The notes: generated by a model not told the origin, from the sequence alone. DNA of 64,000 nt from Bifidobacterium actinocoloniiforme DSM 22766 (GCF_001263395.1 NZ_CP011786.1:682001-746000), one strand, 5' to 3'. Shown: positions 40,730 through 50,251, counted from the stretch's first letter. Translations and numbers: made by a program.

Positions 40730-42751
40730 CTAGTCGTCCAGACCAAGGCTCAACTTGCCGCCTGGAATGGCATCCAGCAGGTCCTTGGTGTATTGCTGCT
40801 GGGGGTGGTCGAAGACCTCGTCTGTCGTAGCGTGCTCAACCAACCGTCCGTGCTGCATGACAACCACCTCATCCGCAATCTGGCGGACCACGGCCAAGTC
40901 GTGAGTGATGAACAGATAGCTCAACCCACGCTCGGCTTGCAGGTCGTTCAGAAGCCGTAGGACCTGGTCCTGGACCAGCACGTCAAGGGCCGACACGGCT
41001 TCGTCGCAGATAATCACATCCGGGTTCAGCGCCATGGCCCTGGCGATCGCGATGCGCTGACGCTGGCCGCCGGACAGCTCATTGGGGTAACGCCCCATGA
41101 CTGAGGATGGCATCTCCACCATCTCCAGAAGCTCCTTGATTCGCTTCTCCCGGCTCTTCTTATCGCCGATGCCGTGGATGCGCAAGGGCTCCTCGATGGA
41201 GCGGTAGATGGAATACATGGGGTCCAGGGAACCGTACGGGTTCTGAAAGACCGGTTGTACATGCCTGCGGAAGTCCAGCATCTGGTGGGAGTTGAAGGAT
41301 GCGGTATCGCTGCCTTCGTAGATCACCTTACCGGAGGAGGGTTTGAGCAGGTGGAGGACCATGTTCGCCACGGTCGACTTGCCTGAGCCGGACTCGCCCA
41401 CAATGGCCAGCGTGGTGCCACGCTTGACCGAGAAGGACACATCGTCCACTGCCTTGAACATCTCCATGCGGCGGGGCAGCCTGAACTCACGGGTCAGGTG
41501 CTCCACTGTGATGATATGCTCGCTCTTCTCCAGGGTCTGCTCACCCTTGGCGTGGTGCTCCATGAAACTCTCAGCATCCTGGCCGCGCTCCTTAGCGGAG
41601 ATGATCCGCTGGGAGGCCAAGGAGGGAGCCGCATCGACCAAACGCTTGGTGTATGGGTGCTGGGGGTGCTGCAGCACTTCCAGGCTGGGTCCGGACTCGA
41701 CCACCCGCCCCTTGTACATCACCACGATGTGCTGGGCGCGCTCGGCGGCCAAGCCCAAATCGTGGGTGATGAAGAGCACTGCGGTGCCCAGGGAGTCCGT
41801 CAGACCCTGCAAGTGGTCCAGAATCTTCTTCTGAACAGTCACATCCAAGGCGGATGTGGGCTCGTCCGCGATCAGAAGGTCAGGCCGCGAGGCCAGGCCC
41901 ATCGCGATCAGGGCCCTTTGGCGCATACCGCCTGAGAACTCATGCGGGTACTGGCGGGCGCGTGTGGCGGCATCAGGCAGACCGGCCTCGGACAGGAGGC
42001 CTGCAATACGGTCGGCGGTATCGGAACCCTTGACGTACTGCTTGGCGATCGACCAGGCTTCCTCGTCGCTGACGCCAGCGCCGATCAAATCCTTAGCCAC
42101 GCCCCAGCGGGTCTCGGAGCCGGGATCCCACTCCGACTTGAAGTAATCCATAGCCTTATCGACGTCGGACTTGCCCGCGTTGATGACGGCCTCCCGAGCC
42201 GCCTTGAGCAGTTCCGGCAGGTCCTTCGAGGCGATGAAGAGCTCATCGTCCTGGTTTTTCAGGGTCACGTCCTCGGAGGACGCGAGCATCTTGGCCAGTT
42301 GTGAACGCTTCTCTCGGGTCACGTCCATATGGTTGGCGACCAGAGCCTCCTTGACCTGGGTCCCAATCCTCCAGACCGGGTTCAGGTTGCTCATAGGATC
42401 CTGAGGCACCAGGCCGATTTGCTGGCCGCGCACCTGCTCATAGTCCTTTTTGCTCAGCCCGACCAGCTCCTTGCCATGGAGCTTCATCGAGCCGCCGATC
42501 ACCTTGCCGGTGCCCGGCAGCAGGCCCAGGACCGCCATAGCGGAGGTGGACTTGCCTGAGCCGGACTCCCCCACAATCGCCACCCATTGACCGGGGTAGA
42601 CGTTGAAGGAGGCATCGGTGACCGCATGCACCGAGCGTCCGTCGGCGTTGAAGTCGACCTGGAGGTCCTTGACATCGAGAAGGGGGCCACCCTCCACCTG
42701 CGCCTGGGCCAATTTGGCTTTGATGCTGTCTGCTTGACTGTGTTCACTCAT
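40730..42751 (-). CDS. Fused peptide ABC transporter ATPase (DppD-DppF)
   Basis: 673 residues with two complete ABC domains in one chain; most systems use two genes. NBD1: Walker A GESGSGKST at about 61-69, Q-loop VPQDPMSNLNP, signature FSGGMRQRALIAMG, Walker B LLIADEP. NBD2: Walker A GESGSGKST at about 440, signature LSGGQRQRIAIARAM, Walker B VIICDEA (Ala in place of Pro). Each has the oligopeptide-type tail with ...HPYT and HPQQQYTKDLL. NBD1 carries an insertion of about 80-90 residues (around 125-230) between Q-loop and signature. Energises the permeases encoded next to it. Confidence 0.93.
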   Translation of the reverse strand: MSEHSQADSIKAKLAQAQVEGGPLLDVKDLQVDFNADGRSVHAVTDASFNVYPGQWVAIVGESGSGKSTSAMAVLGLLPGTGKVIGGSMKLHGKELVGLSKKDYEQVRGQQIGLVPQDPMSNLNPVWRIGTQVKEALVANHMDVTREKRSQLAKMLASSEDVTLKNQDDELFIASKDLPELLKAAREAVINAGKSDVDKAMDYFKSEWDPGSETRWGVAKDLIGAGVSDEEAWSIAKQYVKGSDTADRIAGLLSEAGLPDAATRARQYPHEFSGGMRQRALIAMGLASRPDLLIADEPTSALDVTVQKKILDHLQGLTDSLGTAVLFITHDLGLAAERAQHIVVMYKGRVVESGPSLEVLQHPQHPYTKRLVDAAPSLASQRIISAKERGQDAESFMEHHAKGEQTLEKSEHIITVEHLTREFRLPRRMEMFKAVDDVSFSVKRGTTLAIVGESGSGKSTVANMVLHLLKPSSGKVIYEGSDTASFNSHQMLDFRRHVQPVFQNPYGSLDPMYSIYRSIEEPLRIHGIGDKKSREKRIKELLEMVEMPSSVMGRYPNELSGGQRQRIAIARAMALNPDVIICDEAVSALDVLVQDQVLRLLNDLQAERGLSYLFITHDLAVVRQIADEVVVMQHGRLVEHATTDEVFDHPQQQYTKDLLDAIPGGKLSLGLDD

Positions 42752-42764
42752 GCTGTTCTCCAAC

Positions 42765-43763
42765 TCACGCCGTACGGCTCTTCGGATCCAGGGCGTCCTT
42801 GACCGCGTCGCCCATCATGATGAAGGCGAGGACGGTGATGGCCAGGGCGGCCGATGGATAGAAGAGCACGGAAGGATTGGTCCTCAGAAGGTTCTGCGCC
42901 GTCGAGATGTCGCCACCCCAGGAGACCACCGACGAAGGCAGACCGATGCCCAAGAAGGACAGGGTGGCCTCGGAGACGATGTAGGAGCCCAGGGACATGG
43001 TCGCCATCACGATGACCGGAGCCAGCGAGTTAGGGATGATGTGCCGGAAAAGGTTGCGTATAGGCGAGGAGCCCAAGGCCGTCGAAGCCGTGTTGAACTC
43101 CAGGTTCTTGGCTTCAAGGACCGCGCTTCTGGTGATGCGGGCCATGTTCACCCAGCCGAAGAGGGTGAGGGTGAAGACGATCTTCCAGATGGAGGTCGAG
43201 GTGCGGAACATCTGCAGGAGGACGATGGCGCCCAGGAGCATAGGAATCGCGAAGAAGATGTCGGTCACACGGCTCAGGACCGCGTCCACCCAGCCGCCGC
43301 AGAAGCCGGCGATGGCACCTACCAAGCCGCCCATGATGGTTACCAGAATCGTGGTCGCCACACCGATCGAGACCGAGGTGCGGGCGCCGTAAATCACGCG
43401 GGAGTACACATCGCAGCCCTGGAGGTCATATCCGAACGGATGACCGGAGCCACCGCCCTCCAATGAGTTCTGCAGGTTGCAGGAGACCGGGCTCTGCTTG
43501 GTGAAAAGCGCCGGGAAGAGCGCTACCAGTAGCACGAAAATTACCAAGACAGCGGAGATGATGAATATGGGGTTTCGCCTCAGGGTCTTCCAAGCGTCCG
43601 CCCACATGCTGGTGGCCGGAACCGCCTCGTTGATCGAGTCAACATCCTTGAGGGGGGTCTGGTCCAGGGGCGCTACGAAACGCTCCTGTCCTGGCAAGGG
43701 GTCTGGAAAGAAGACCTCAGCGTTTGAGTCGCGGCTTGCGCTGTTCATTGTCATGTCTGTCAT
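42765..43763 (-). CDS. dppC: Peptide ABC transporter permease (DppC type)
   Basis: 332 residues. N-terminal OppC-type domain (WKTLRRNPIFIISAVLVIFVLLVALFP), a periplasmic loop (CNLQNSLEGGGSGHPFGYDLQGCDVYSRVIYG, two Cys), then the BPD_transp_1 core of about five helices with the EAA loop (EAKNLEFNTASTALGSSPIRNLFRHIIPNSL). Pairs with the DppB-type subunit upstream (14-bp gap). ATG 43763 follows GAAGGA. Confidence 0.93.
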   Translation of the reverse strand: MTDMTMNSASRDSNAEVFFPDPLPGQERFVAPLDQTPLKDVDSINEAVPATSMWADAWKTLRRNPIFIISAVLVIFVLLVALFPALFTKQSPVSCNLQNSLEGGGSGHPFGYDLQGCDVYSRVIYGARTSVSIGVATTILVTIMGGLVGAIAGFCGGWVDAVLSRVTDIFFAIPMLLGAIVLLQMFRTSTSIWKIVFTLTLFGWVNMARITRSAVLEAKNLEFNTASTALGSSPIRNLFRHIIPNSLAPVIVMATMSLGSYIVSEATLSFLGIGLPSSVVSWGGDISTAQNLLRTNPSVLFYPSAALAITVLAFIMMGDAVKDALDPKSRTA

Positions 43764-43777
43764 CAATCCTTCACCCT

Positions 43778-44704
43778 TCACGCGTACCGGATGCGCGGAT
43801 CAAGCACCGCATAGAGCATGTCGACCACGAGGCTGCACAATACGAAGATCATCACCATGATCGTCACGATCGAGACCACCAAGGTGCCCTCGCCGCGCAA
43901 GATGGCCTGATAGAGCGTATTGCCCACGCCTTGGATGTTGAAGATGCGCTCGGTGATCATCGCGCCGCCCATCAGACCGCCGATGTCGGCCCCCAGGTAG
44001 GTGACCACAGGGATCAGCGAGTTGCGCAGGACGTGGCGAACGGTGACTTGGAAGTCGCTCATGCCCTTGGCTCGGGCGGTGCGCACGTAGTCCTCTGAGA
44101 TGTTTGTTGAAATCTCAGTGCGGGTCAGTCGGATTATCGATGCCATCGAGACCGATCCAAGCACTATGGCGGGCATCAACAGGTCGATGAAGCCAGGCGA
44201 CGCGCCGGCCGTAGCCGGCAGGAGGTGCCACTTCACGCCGAAGAGGTACTGCAGGATGAAGCCGGTGACGAAGGTAGGCACTGAAATCAGCAGGAGGGAG
44301 ATGATCAGGATGATCTGATCGGACCACTTGCCTTTGGTGAGGCCGGAGACGATGCCGAAGAGAATGCCGAAGATCCCCTCGAAGACAAAGGCCATCAGCG
44401 CCAGCTTGATTGTTACCGGGAAGGCTCGCCCGATCACGCTTATGACTGGCTGGCCTGCGAAGGTCTTGCCGAAGTTCAGGGTCAGCGCATTCTTCAGGAA
44501 GAGCAGGTACTGGACGAAGAATGGCTTGTCCAGGTTGTATTCCGATCGTATCTGGGCGGCTACGGCCTGATTGACCGGCTTGTCTCCGAACATCGCGGCG
44601 ACAGGGTCACCAGGCAACGCGAAAACCAGCGCGTAAATCAACAGAGTCGTACCGAGAACAACGGGAATCATCTGCAGAATTCGACGCAGAAGATATTTGC
44701 CCAT
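43778..44704 (-). CDS. dppB: Peptide ABC transporter permease (DppB type)
   Basis: 308 residues, six transmembrane helices. MGKYLLRRILQMIPVVLG is the standard DppB/OppB opening; EAA loop EDYVRTARAKGMSDFQVTVRHVLRN; GLMGGAMITERIFNIQGVG near the end. ATG 44704 has AAAGGAG at 7-9 nt; upstream codons in frame are not supported. First of the translocator genes, about 190 bp after the last binding protein, with its own upstream region and a TTTCGTAA motif. Confidence 0.94.
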   Translation of the reverse strand: MGKYLLRRILQMIPVVLGTTLLIYALVFALPGDPVAAMFGDKPVNQAVAAQIRSEYNLDKPFFVQYLLFLKNALTLNFGKTFAGQPVISVIGRAFPVTIKLALMAFVFEGIFGILFGIVSGLTKGKWSDQIILIISLLLISVPTFVTGFILQYLFGVKWHLLPATAGASPGFIDLLMPAIVLGSVSMASIIRLTRTEISTNISEDYVRTARAKGMSDFQVTVRHVLRNSLIPVVTYLGADIGGLMGGAMITERIFNIQGVGNTLYQAILRGEGTLVVSIVTIMVMIFVLCSLVVDMLYAVLDPRIRYA

Positions 44705-44804
44705 CGGCTTTTCTCCTTTGCAATTCGCGGGCAGGGTGTGCATGTAAGCTCCGCCCGCATGAAAATACTTTTTGCAGTGTAGCAGCAGCACTTAACCGGA
44801 AACA

Positions 44805-44812
44805 TTACGAAA
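44805..44812 (-). promoter_or_regulatory. TTTCGTAA motif upstream of dppB
   Basis: TTTCGTAATGTTT on the minus strand, 101 nt before dppB. Related motifs are upstream of SBP4 and SBP5. Role unknown. Confidence 0.35.
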
Positions 44813-44855
44813 TGGCGGAAACGCCGACCGGAAAGCTCGCTTGTCTCAGGCTGTC

Positions 44856-44890
44856 GGGGCTGGTCCAGGTCATGCGCGCTGGCCAGCCCC
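44856..44890 (-). terminator. Hairpin after SBP1
   Basis: GGGGCTGGTCCAG pairs with CTGGCCAGCCCC with one bulge, starting 7 nt after the SBP1 stop. It separates the binding proteins from the permeases. Confidence 0.65.
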
Positions 44891-44896
44891 TGCCTG

Positions 44897-46564
44897 TCAT
44901 TTCGTTAAATCAGGGTAGACCGGGGTCCCCTTCCAAGTGAAAGCGAAGCCGTGAATCCCTTTGGCGGCCACCCCTTTGGAGTTGGCGTAATAGAGGGGAA
45001 TCGTCGGGAGGTCCTTGAGTAGGATCTCCTCGGCTTGCTGGAAAACCTTGTTGGCCGCGTCTGTGCTTTTGGCTGCGGCGGCCTGGTTCAAAAGATCATC
45101 GACTTGCCGGTTTTTATAGTCCCCATGATTGGAGCCATGACCGCCGGCCGAGCTCGAAGCGAACTTGGGCTTCAAATAATCCTCCGGGGACGGGTAGTCC
45201 GGCTGCCAACCCGTGCGGAACGCCATGCCGTTGGCGGCGAAGGTGCGTCGGGTGATGTTGCCGTTGAACTCGGAGAAAGTCGGGATGGGCGAACCGGCCG
45301 CGTCGATGCCCAAGGAGTTCTTGATCGAATTGGCGATCGCGTCGTATATATCCTTGTGACCGCCGTCTGAGTTATAGGCCATCTTGAAGGAATCGTTGGG
45401 CGCCCAGGGCGATATGGCATTCGCCTTCGTCCAGAGCTCCTTGGCCTTCTTCGGATTGTACTTCAAGACGTCACCGCCCTTGAGCGAAGCGGAGTATCCA
45501 GGGATGGGCGGAGCGATGAAGTCCGTCGCGGGCTTGGCGGTGCCTGCCAGAACCTTGTCAATGATCTTCTGACGGTCAATAGACATGGAGATGGCCTGCC
45601 GACGAAGGCGACCTTCCTCGTCCTCCTTGAAGTGATTCATGGCCGAAGGGATGGTGATGTATTGGAAAACCGAACCCGGCTCAGACTTTGCCTGCACGCT
45701 CTGGTCAGACATGTAGGTTTTCAAAGCGGATGTAGGGATGGTGTCCATCACGTCCAGGTTGCCGGACTGTACGTCGGCATAGGCCGCGGTTGGATCGGTG
45801 TAGTTCCGGAATTCCAGACCACCGTTCTTGACTTTGATGTCTCCCTGGTAATCCGGGTTTTTGACCAGGACAATCGACTTGTTGTGCTCCCAGGACTTGA
45901 ATTTGTAAGGTCCTACCGAGACGGGCTTCTCGCCGAAGGCCTTCGTGTCTTTGTAAAAGACCTCGGGCAGAGGGGCATACGAGGTGTAGCCCACCAGGAT
46001 CGGGAAGGTCGAAGAAGGAGCGTTCAGCTCCACAGTGAACGTGTGATCGTCAAGTACTTTAAGGCCTGAGAGTTGTGCGGAAGGATCCACACCACTGGCT
46101 TGCAAGTCGTCGAAACCCTTGATTGGGTTGAAGAAACTGGAGCTCAACTGCCCATTGGCCGCGTTGGCGCCCCAGGACCAAGCCTTAGTGAAGGAGGAAG
46201 CGGTGACTGGAGTGCCGTCGGTGAACTTCCACCCATCCTTAATGGTGATCGTGTACTTGGTCATGTCGGCGTTGGGCTTGATTTCCTTGGCGATGTCGTT
46301 GACAGGTTTGCCTTTGTCATCGAAGCGCACGAGCTTGGAGAAAAGCATGTCCAGCGGGTTGCCGCCGCCCACCTCATTCGTGTTCGAAGGAATCAGGGGC
46401 TTGGCGGGCTCGGAACCAAAGACGCTGATTATCGCGTCCGTAGTGCTGCCGGCCTGTGGGTTGTTGTCATTATTAGCGTTATTCGAACTACCGCACCCGC
46501 TCAAAATCAATGCCAAAGAGCAGACGGAGGTCGTCAAGGCGGTCAGGCTGGTCTTCCTCATCAT
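44897..46564 (-). CDS. SBP1: peptide-binding lipoprotein (SBP family 5)
   Basis: 555-residue family-5 substrate-binding lipoprotein (DppA/OppA kind). Signal peptide with lipobox LSGC; then SVFGSEPAKPLIPSNTNEVGGGNP, the family segment DGWKFTDGTPVTASSF near 110, WEHNKSIVLVKNPDYQ near 230 and RRQAISMSIDRQKIIDKVL near 325. Closest in the array to SBP4 (both VGYT..APLPEVFYKDTKAFGEKPV). Nearest to the permeases, so perhaps the founding receptor. Start at ATG 46564 or the next ATG. Confidence 0.93.
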   Translation of the reverse strand: MMRKTSLTALTTSVCSLALILSGCGSSNNANNDNNPQAGSTTDAIISVFGSEPAKPLIPSNTNEVGGGNPLDMLFSKLVRFDDKGKPVNDIAKEIKPNADMTKYTITIKDGWKFTDGTPVTASSFTKAWSWGANAANGQLSSSFFNPIKGFDDLQASGVDPSAQLSGLKVLDDHTFTVELNAPSSTFPILVGYTSYAPLPEVFYKDTKAFGEKPVSVGPYKFKSWEHNKSIVLVKNPDYQGDIKVKNGGLEFRNYTDPTAAYADVQSGNLDVMDTIPTSALKTYMSDQSVQAKSEPGSVFQYITIPSAMNHFKEDEEGRLRRQAISMSIDRQKIIDKVLAGTAKPATDFIAPPIPGYSASLKGGDVLKYNPKKAKELWTKANAISPWAPNDSFKMAYNSDGGHKDIYDAIANSIKNSLGIDAAGSPIPTFSEFNGNITRRTFAANGMAFRTGWQPDYPSPEDYLKPKFASSSAGGHGSNHGDYKNRQVDDLLNQAAAAKSTDAANKVFQQAEEILLKDLPTIPLYYANSKGVAAKGIHGFAFTWKGTPVYPDLTK

Positions 46565-46607
46565 TGAATCATTCTTTCTCAATCAGGGATTTGGGTGGGA
46601 TGGTTCT

Positions 46608-46644
46608 CTGGATGGGAGGTGGCATTCGCCGCCCTCCCATCCAG
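46608..46644 (-). terminator. Hairpin after SBP2
   Basis: CTGGATGGGAGG pairs perfectly with CCTCCCATCCAG (12 bp), 10 nt after the SBP2 stop. Confidence 0.75.
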
Positions 46645-46653
46645 AGGCGGGGA

Positions 46654-48312
46654 CTACTTGGTCAGATTCGTGTAGTCGGGAGTGGCCTTCCAGGTGAAGG
46701 TGAAGCCGTGCACGTTCTTAGCGGCAACACCTTTGGAGTTAGCGTTGTAGAGCGGCACGACCGGCAGGTCCTCCAGGAGGATCTCCTCGGACTGCTGGAA
46801 GCACTTGTTGGCTTCATCCGCGGTCTTGGCCTGCGAACCCTTCTTGAGCAGGTCGTCGAACTTCGGGTTCTTGTAATCGCCGTCGTTCGAACCATTGCCA
46901 TCGGCCGCGGCCGTGGAGTAGATCGGCTGCAGATAGTTCTCCAACGAGGGGTAATCAGGCTGCCAGCCGGAACGGAAGGCCGAATCGGTGAACTTACGGG
47001 CCGACACGTTGTTGCGGAACTCGTTGAACGTGGGCTGGGGGTTGCCCTCGGCCTTGATGCCCAGCGAATTCTTGATCGAATTGGCGAGCGCGTCGTAAAT
47101 CTCCTTGTGACCACCATCGGAATTGTAGGCCATCTTGAACGTATCCGAATCGGACCAAGCCGAGATCTTGTTGGCCTCAGCCCACAACTCCTTAGCCTTC
47201 GTCGGGTTGTACTTCAACACATCCTCGCCCTTCAAGGTCTTGGAGGAACCCGGAATCGTAGGGGCCGAGAAGTCGGTGGCCACAGTGCCGGTGTCGCCCA
47301 ACACCTTGTCGAGCAGCTGCTTGCGGTCAATCGACATCGAGATCGCCTGACGGCGCAGCTTGCCTTCCTTGTCCTGACCGAAGTGCTTCATGTAGGTAGG
47401 AATCGTGAAATCCTGGAAGACGGGACCAGGTTCGTTTACGGCCTGGACTTGGGAATCGGTCTGGAAGGTCTTGATGTCCGCGGAGGGAATCGTGTCGAGC
47501 ACGTCAAGGTTGCCGGACTGCACATCCGCATAGGCAGCGGTCGGATCTGTGTATGAGCGGAACTCGATGCCGCCGTTCTTCACCTTCGTGTCGCCCTTGT
47601 AATCCTTGTTCTTCACAAGTTTGACCGACTTGTTGTGCTCCCAGGACTGGAACTTGTACGGCCCGTCAGAGACCGGCTTCTCGCCGAAGGCCTTGGGGTC
47701 CTTGAAGAAGGACTCAGGCAGCGGAGCGAAGTAGGACATGCCGAGCTGGGTCGGGAAGGTGGAAGAGGGAACGGATAGCTCAACCGTGAAGCTATGGTCG
47801 TTCTGAACCTTGAGGCCCTCCAGCTGCGCGTCCGCTGGCACGCCCTTGGCCTGCAAGGCGTCGAATCCCTTGATAACGCCGTAGAAACTGGAACCCAGCT
47901 GGGCGTTGTTCACGTTCGCGCCCCACGACCAGGCCTTAGTGAAGGAGGAAGCGGTGACCGGAGTGCCATCAGTGAACTTCCAACCTGGCTTCAGGGTAAT
48001 CGTGTACTGTGTCATATCCGCGTTGGGCTTGATCTCCTGAGCGACCTCGTTGTGAGTCTTGCCCTTGGAGTCGAAGCGAACCAGTCCTGAGAAAAGCAGG
48101 TCCATCGGGTTCCCGCCGCCCACCTCGGTGGTATCCGAGGGGATCAGCGGTTTGGCCGGCTCGGATCCGAAAACGCTGATCATCGCGTCCGTCGACCCTT
48201 CCGGCGATTCAGACGCCTTGCCGGAATCCGACGAACCGCCACAAGCGCTCAAGGCGATTGCGATTGAGCAGGCTGACGCCAGCAAAACCGCCGTGCGTGA
48301 TTTCCTTATCAT
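46654..48312 (-). CDS. SBP2: peptide-binding lipoprotein (SBP family 5)
   Basis: 552 residues; lipobox LSAC. Contains SVFGSEPAKPLIPSDTTEVGGG and WEHNKSVKLVKNKDY. From about residue 310 to 425 it is nearly identical to SBP3 (IDRKQLLDKVLGDTGTVATDF...), as is part of the last 50 residues, while the N-terminal half differs clearly. Ligand-pocket variation is therefore mostly N-terminal in this pair. AAGGAAGG precedes ATG; a perfect palindrome (48330-48346) sits just upstream. Confidence 0.93.
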   Translation of the reverse strand: MIRKSRTAVLLASACSIAIALSACGGSSDSGKASESPEGSTDAMISVFGSEPAKPLIPSDTTEVGGGNPMDLLFSGLVRFDSKGKTHNEVAQEIKPNADMTQYTITLKPGWKFTDGTPVTASSFTKAWSWGANVNNAQLGSSFYGVIKGFDALQAKGVPADAQLEGLKVQNDHSFTVELSVPSSTFPTQLGMSYFAPLPESFFKDPKAFGEKPVSDGPYKFQSWEHNKSVKLVKNKDYKGDTKVKNGGIEFRSYTDPTAAYADVQSGNLDVLDTIPSADIKTFQTDSQVQAVNEPGPVFQDFTIPTYMKHFGQDKEGKLRRQAISMSIDRKQLLDKVLGDTGTVATDFSAPTIPGSSKTLKGEDVLKYNPTKAKELWAEANKISAWSDSDTFKMAYNSDGGHKEIYDALANSIKNSLGIKAEGNPQPTFNEFRNNVSARKFTDSAFRSGWQPDYPSLENYLQPIYSTAAADGNGSNDGDYKNPKFDDLLKKGSQAKTADEANKCFQQSEEILLEDLPVVPLYNANSKGVAAKNVHGFTFTWKATPDYTNLTK

Positions 48313-48329
48313 GATTACCTTCCTTACTG

Positions 48330-48346
48330 CATGTGAACTTCACATG
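48330..48346 (-). promoter_or_regulatory. 17-nt palindrome upstream of SBP2
   Basis: CATGTGAA-C-TTCACATG, perfect arms, 17-34 nt before the SBP2 start. A candidate operator or RNA hairpin. Confidence 0.45.
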
Positions 48347-48412
48347 AACATGCGCGGCGTGGTTGTAATATGCGCCCCCGACGCCTGAACCGCGCCGCGC
48401 AAGAATTCAGTC

Positions 48413-48446
48413 TGGGAGGGAGGAGGTTTACCCCTCCCCCCTCCCA
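48413..48446 (-). terminator. Hairpin after SBP3
   Basis: TGGGAGGGAGGAGG with CCCCTCCCCCCTCCCA, 12 nt after the SBP3 stop. Confidence 0.65.
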
Positions 48447-48458
48447 CTCCATCCAGGG

Positions 48459-50123
48459 TTACTTAGTCATGCTCGGATAATCGGGGATGCCCTGCCAATT
48501 GAAGGTGAAGCCGTGCACGTTCTTAGCGGCAACACCTTTGGAGTTAGCGTTGTAGAGCGGCACGACCGGCAGGTCCTCCAGGAGGATCTCCTCGGACTGC
48601 TGGAAGAGCTTATTAGCGGAGTCCACGCTCCTAGCCGAAGCCGCTTTCTTCAAGAGCTCGTCGAACTTCGGGTTCTTGTAATCACCGTCGTTCGAACCAT
48701 TGCCATCGGCCGCGCCAGTCGAGTAGTTCGGCTTCAAGTAGTCTTCGGGCGAGGGGTAATCAGGCTGCCAGCCGGAACGGAAGGCCGAATCGGTGAACTT
48801 ACGCTGGGTAACGTTGTTGCGGAACTCACTGAACGTGGGCTGGGGGTTGCCCTCGGCCTTGATGCCCAGCGAATTCTTGATCGAATTGGCGAGCGCGTCG
48901 TAAATCTCCTTGTGACCACCATCCGAATTGTAGGCCATCTTGAACGTATCCGAATCGGACCAAGCCGAGATCTTGTTGGCCTCAGCCCACAACTCCTTAG
49001 CCTTCGTCGGGTTGTACTTCAACACATCCTCGCCCTTCAAGGTCTTGGAGGAACCCGGAATCGTAGGAGCGATGAAGTCCGTGGCCACAGTGCCGGTGTC
49101 GCCCAACACCTTGTCGAGCAGCTGCTTGCGGTCAATCGACATCGAAATCGCCTGACGGCGCAGCTTGCCTTCCTTGCCCTCGCCGAAGTGCTTCATGTAA
49201 GAGGGGATCGTGAACTGTTGAATGACGGCACCAGGGGTGTTCACTGCCTGGACCATGTTGTCGGTCTGGAAGGTCTTGACATCCGCGGAGGGAATCGTGT
49301 CGAGCACGTCAAGGTTGCCGGACTGCACATCCGCATAAGCAGCTGACGGGTCAGAGTAGACACGGAACTCGATGCCCGCGTTCTTCACCTTGATGCCACC
49401 CTTGTAGTAAGGGTTTTTGACCAGCCTAATGGACTTGTTGTGCTCCCAGGACTGGAACTTGTACGGCCCGTTGGAAACAGGCTTCTCGCCGAAGGCCTTG
49501 GGGTCCTTGTAGAAGCTATCAGGCAGAGGGGCGAACGGGCCGTTGCCTATCTTGACGGGGAAGGTGGAGGAAGGGGCGTTCAAATCGACCGTAAAGGTGT
49601 GGTCATCGACAACCTTGAGGCCGGAGAGCTGGGCATCAGCGGCAACACCCTTTTGCTGAAGTTCATCGAACCCCTTGATTTCGCTATAGCTATCGGAGGC
49701 TACCTGGGCATTGGCGGCATTAGCCGCCCAAGACCAAGCCCTGGTGAAGGAAGTCGCGGTGATCGAGGTGCCGTCCGAGAACTTCCAACCATCCTGAATC
49801 GTGATCCTGTATTGGGTCATATCAGCGTTTGGCTTGATTTCCTTGGCCACTTCGTTGACCATCTTGCCCTTGGTGTCGAAGCGGACCAGGGTCGAGAACA
49901 TCTGCCCGATTGGATGGCCGCCGCCCACCTCATTAGTGTCGGAGGGAATCAGCGGTTTTGCCGGCTCGGAACCAAAGACGCTGATTATCGCTTTGCTGTC
50001 CGACGCCTGGTTCGCATCCGTTGATTTATCGCTGGATTCATTCGAACCCCCGCAACCGCTGAGCACGAGAGCCAGCGAGCATGCGGAAGCAGCTACAAGT
50101 GAAAACGCTGAGGCTTTCTTCAT
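48459..50123 (-). CDS. SBP3: peptide-binding lipoprotein (SBP family 5)
   Basis: 554 residues; lipobox LSGC. SVFGSEPAKPLIPSDTNEVGGGHP, DGWKFSDGTSITATSF, WEHNKSIRLVKNPYY. Shares near-identical DNA with SBP2 over two tracts (48500-48605 and about 48828-49180), but not in the first half of the protein. The Lys/Asn/Gly content and length fit a functional gene. AAGGAAGAAG lies upstream of ATG. Confidence 0.93.
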   Translation of the reverse strand: MKKASAFSLVAASACSLALVLSGCGGSNESSDKSTDANQASDSKAIISVFGSEPAKPLIPSDTNEVGGGHPIGQMFSTLVRFDTKGKMVNEVAKEIKPNADMTQYRITIQDGWKFSDGTSITATSFTRAWSWAANAANAQVASDSYSEIKGFDELQQKGVAADAQLSGLKVVDDHTFTVDLNAPSSTFPVKIGNGPFAPLPDSFYKDPKAFGEKPVSNGPYKFQSWEHNKSIRLVKNPYYKGGIKVKNAGIEFRVYSDPSAAYADVQSGNLDVLDTIPSADVKTFQTDNMVQAVNTPGAVIQQFTIPSYMKHFGEGKEGKLRRQAISMSIDRKQLLDKVLGDTGTVATDFIAPTIPGSSKTLKGEDVLKYNPTKAKELWAEANKISAWSDSDTFKMAYNSDGGHKEIYDALANSIKNSLGIKAEGNPQPTFSEFRNNVTQRKFTDSAFRSGWQPDYPSPEDYLKPNYSTGAADGNGSNDGDYKNPKFDELLKKAASARSVDSANKLFQQSEEILLEDLPVVPLYNANSKGVAAKNVHGFTFNWQGIPDYPSMTK

Positions 50124-50198
50124 CTTGATCTTCTTCCTTTGTCAGGTACATCTTCTTTTGCTGCTGGCGAAAGCGGAGGTTACCGCCTTCTTATACGC

Positions 50199-50231
50199 GG
50201 CGCTTGGACCGCTCCCCGCGGACCAAGCGCC
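50199..50231 (-). terminator. Hairpin after SBP4
   Basis: GGCGCTTGGACCGC with GCGGACCAAGCGCC (one mismatch), 21 nt after the SBP4 stop. Confidence 0.75.
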
Positions 50232-50251
50232 ACCACCCGACTACTACGGAA

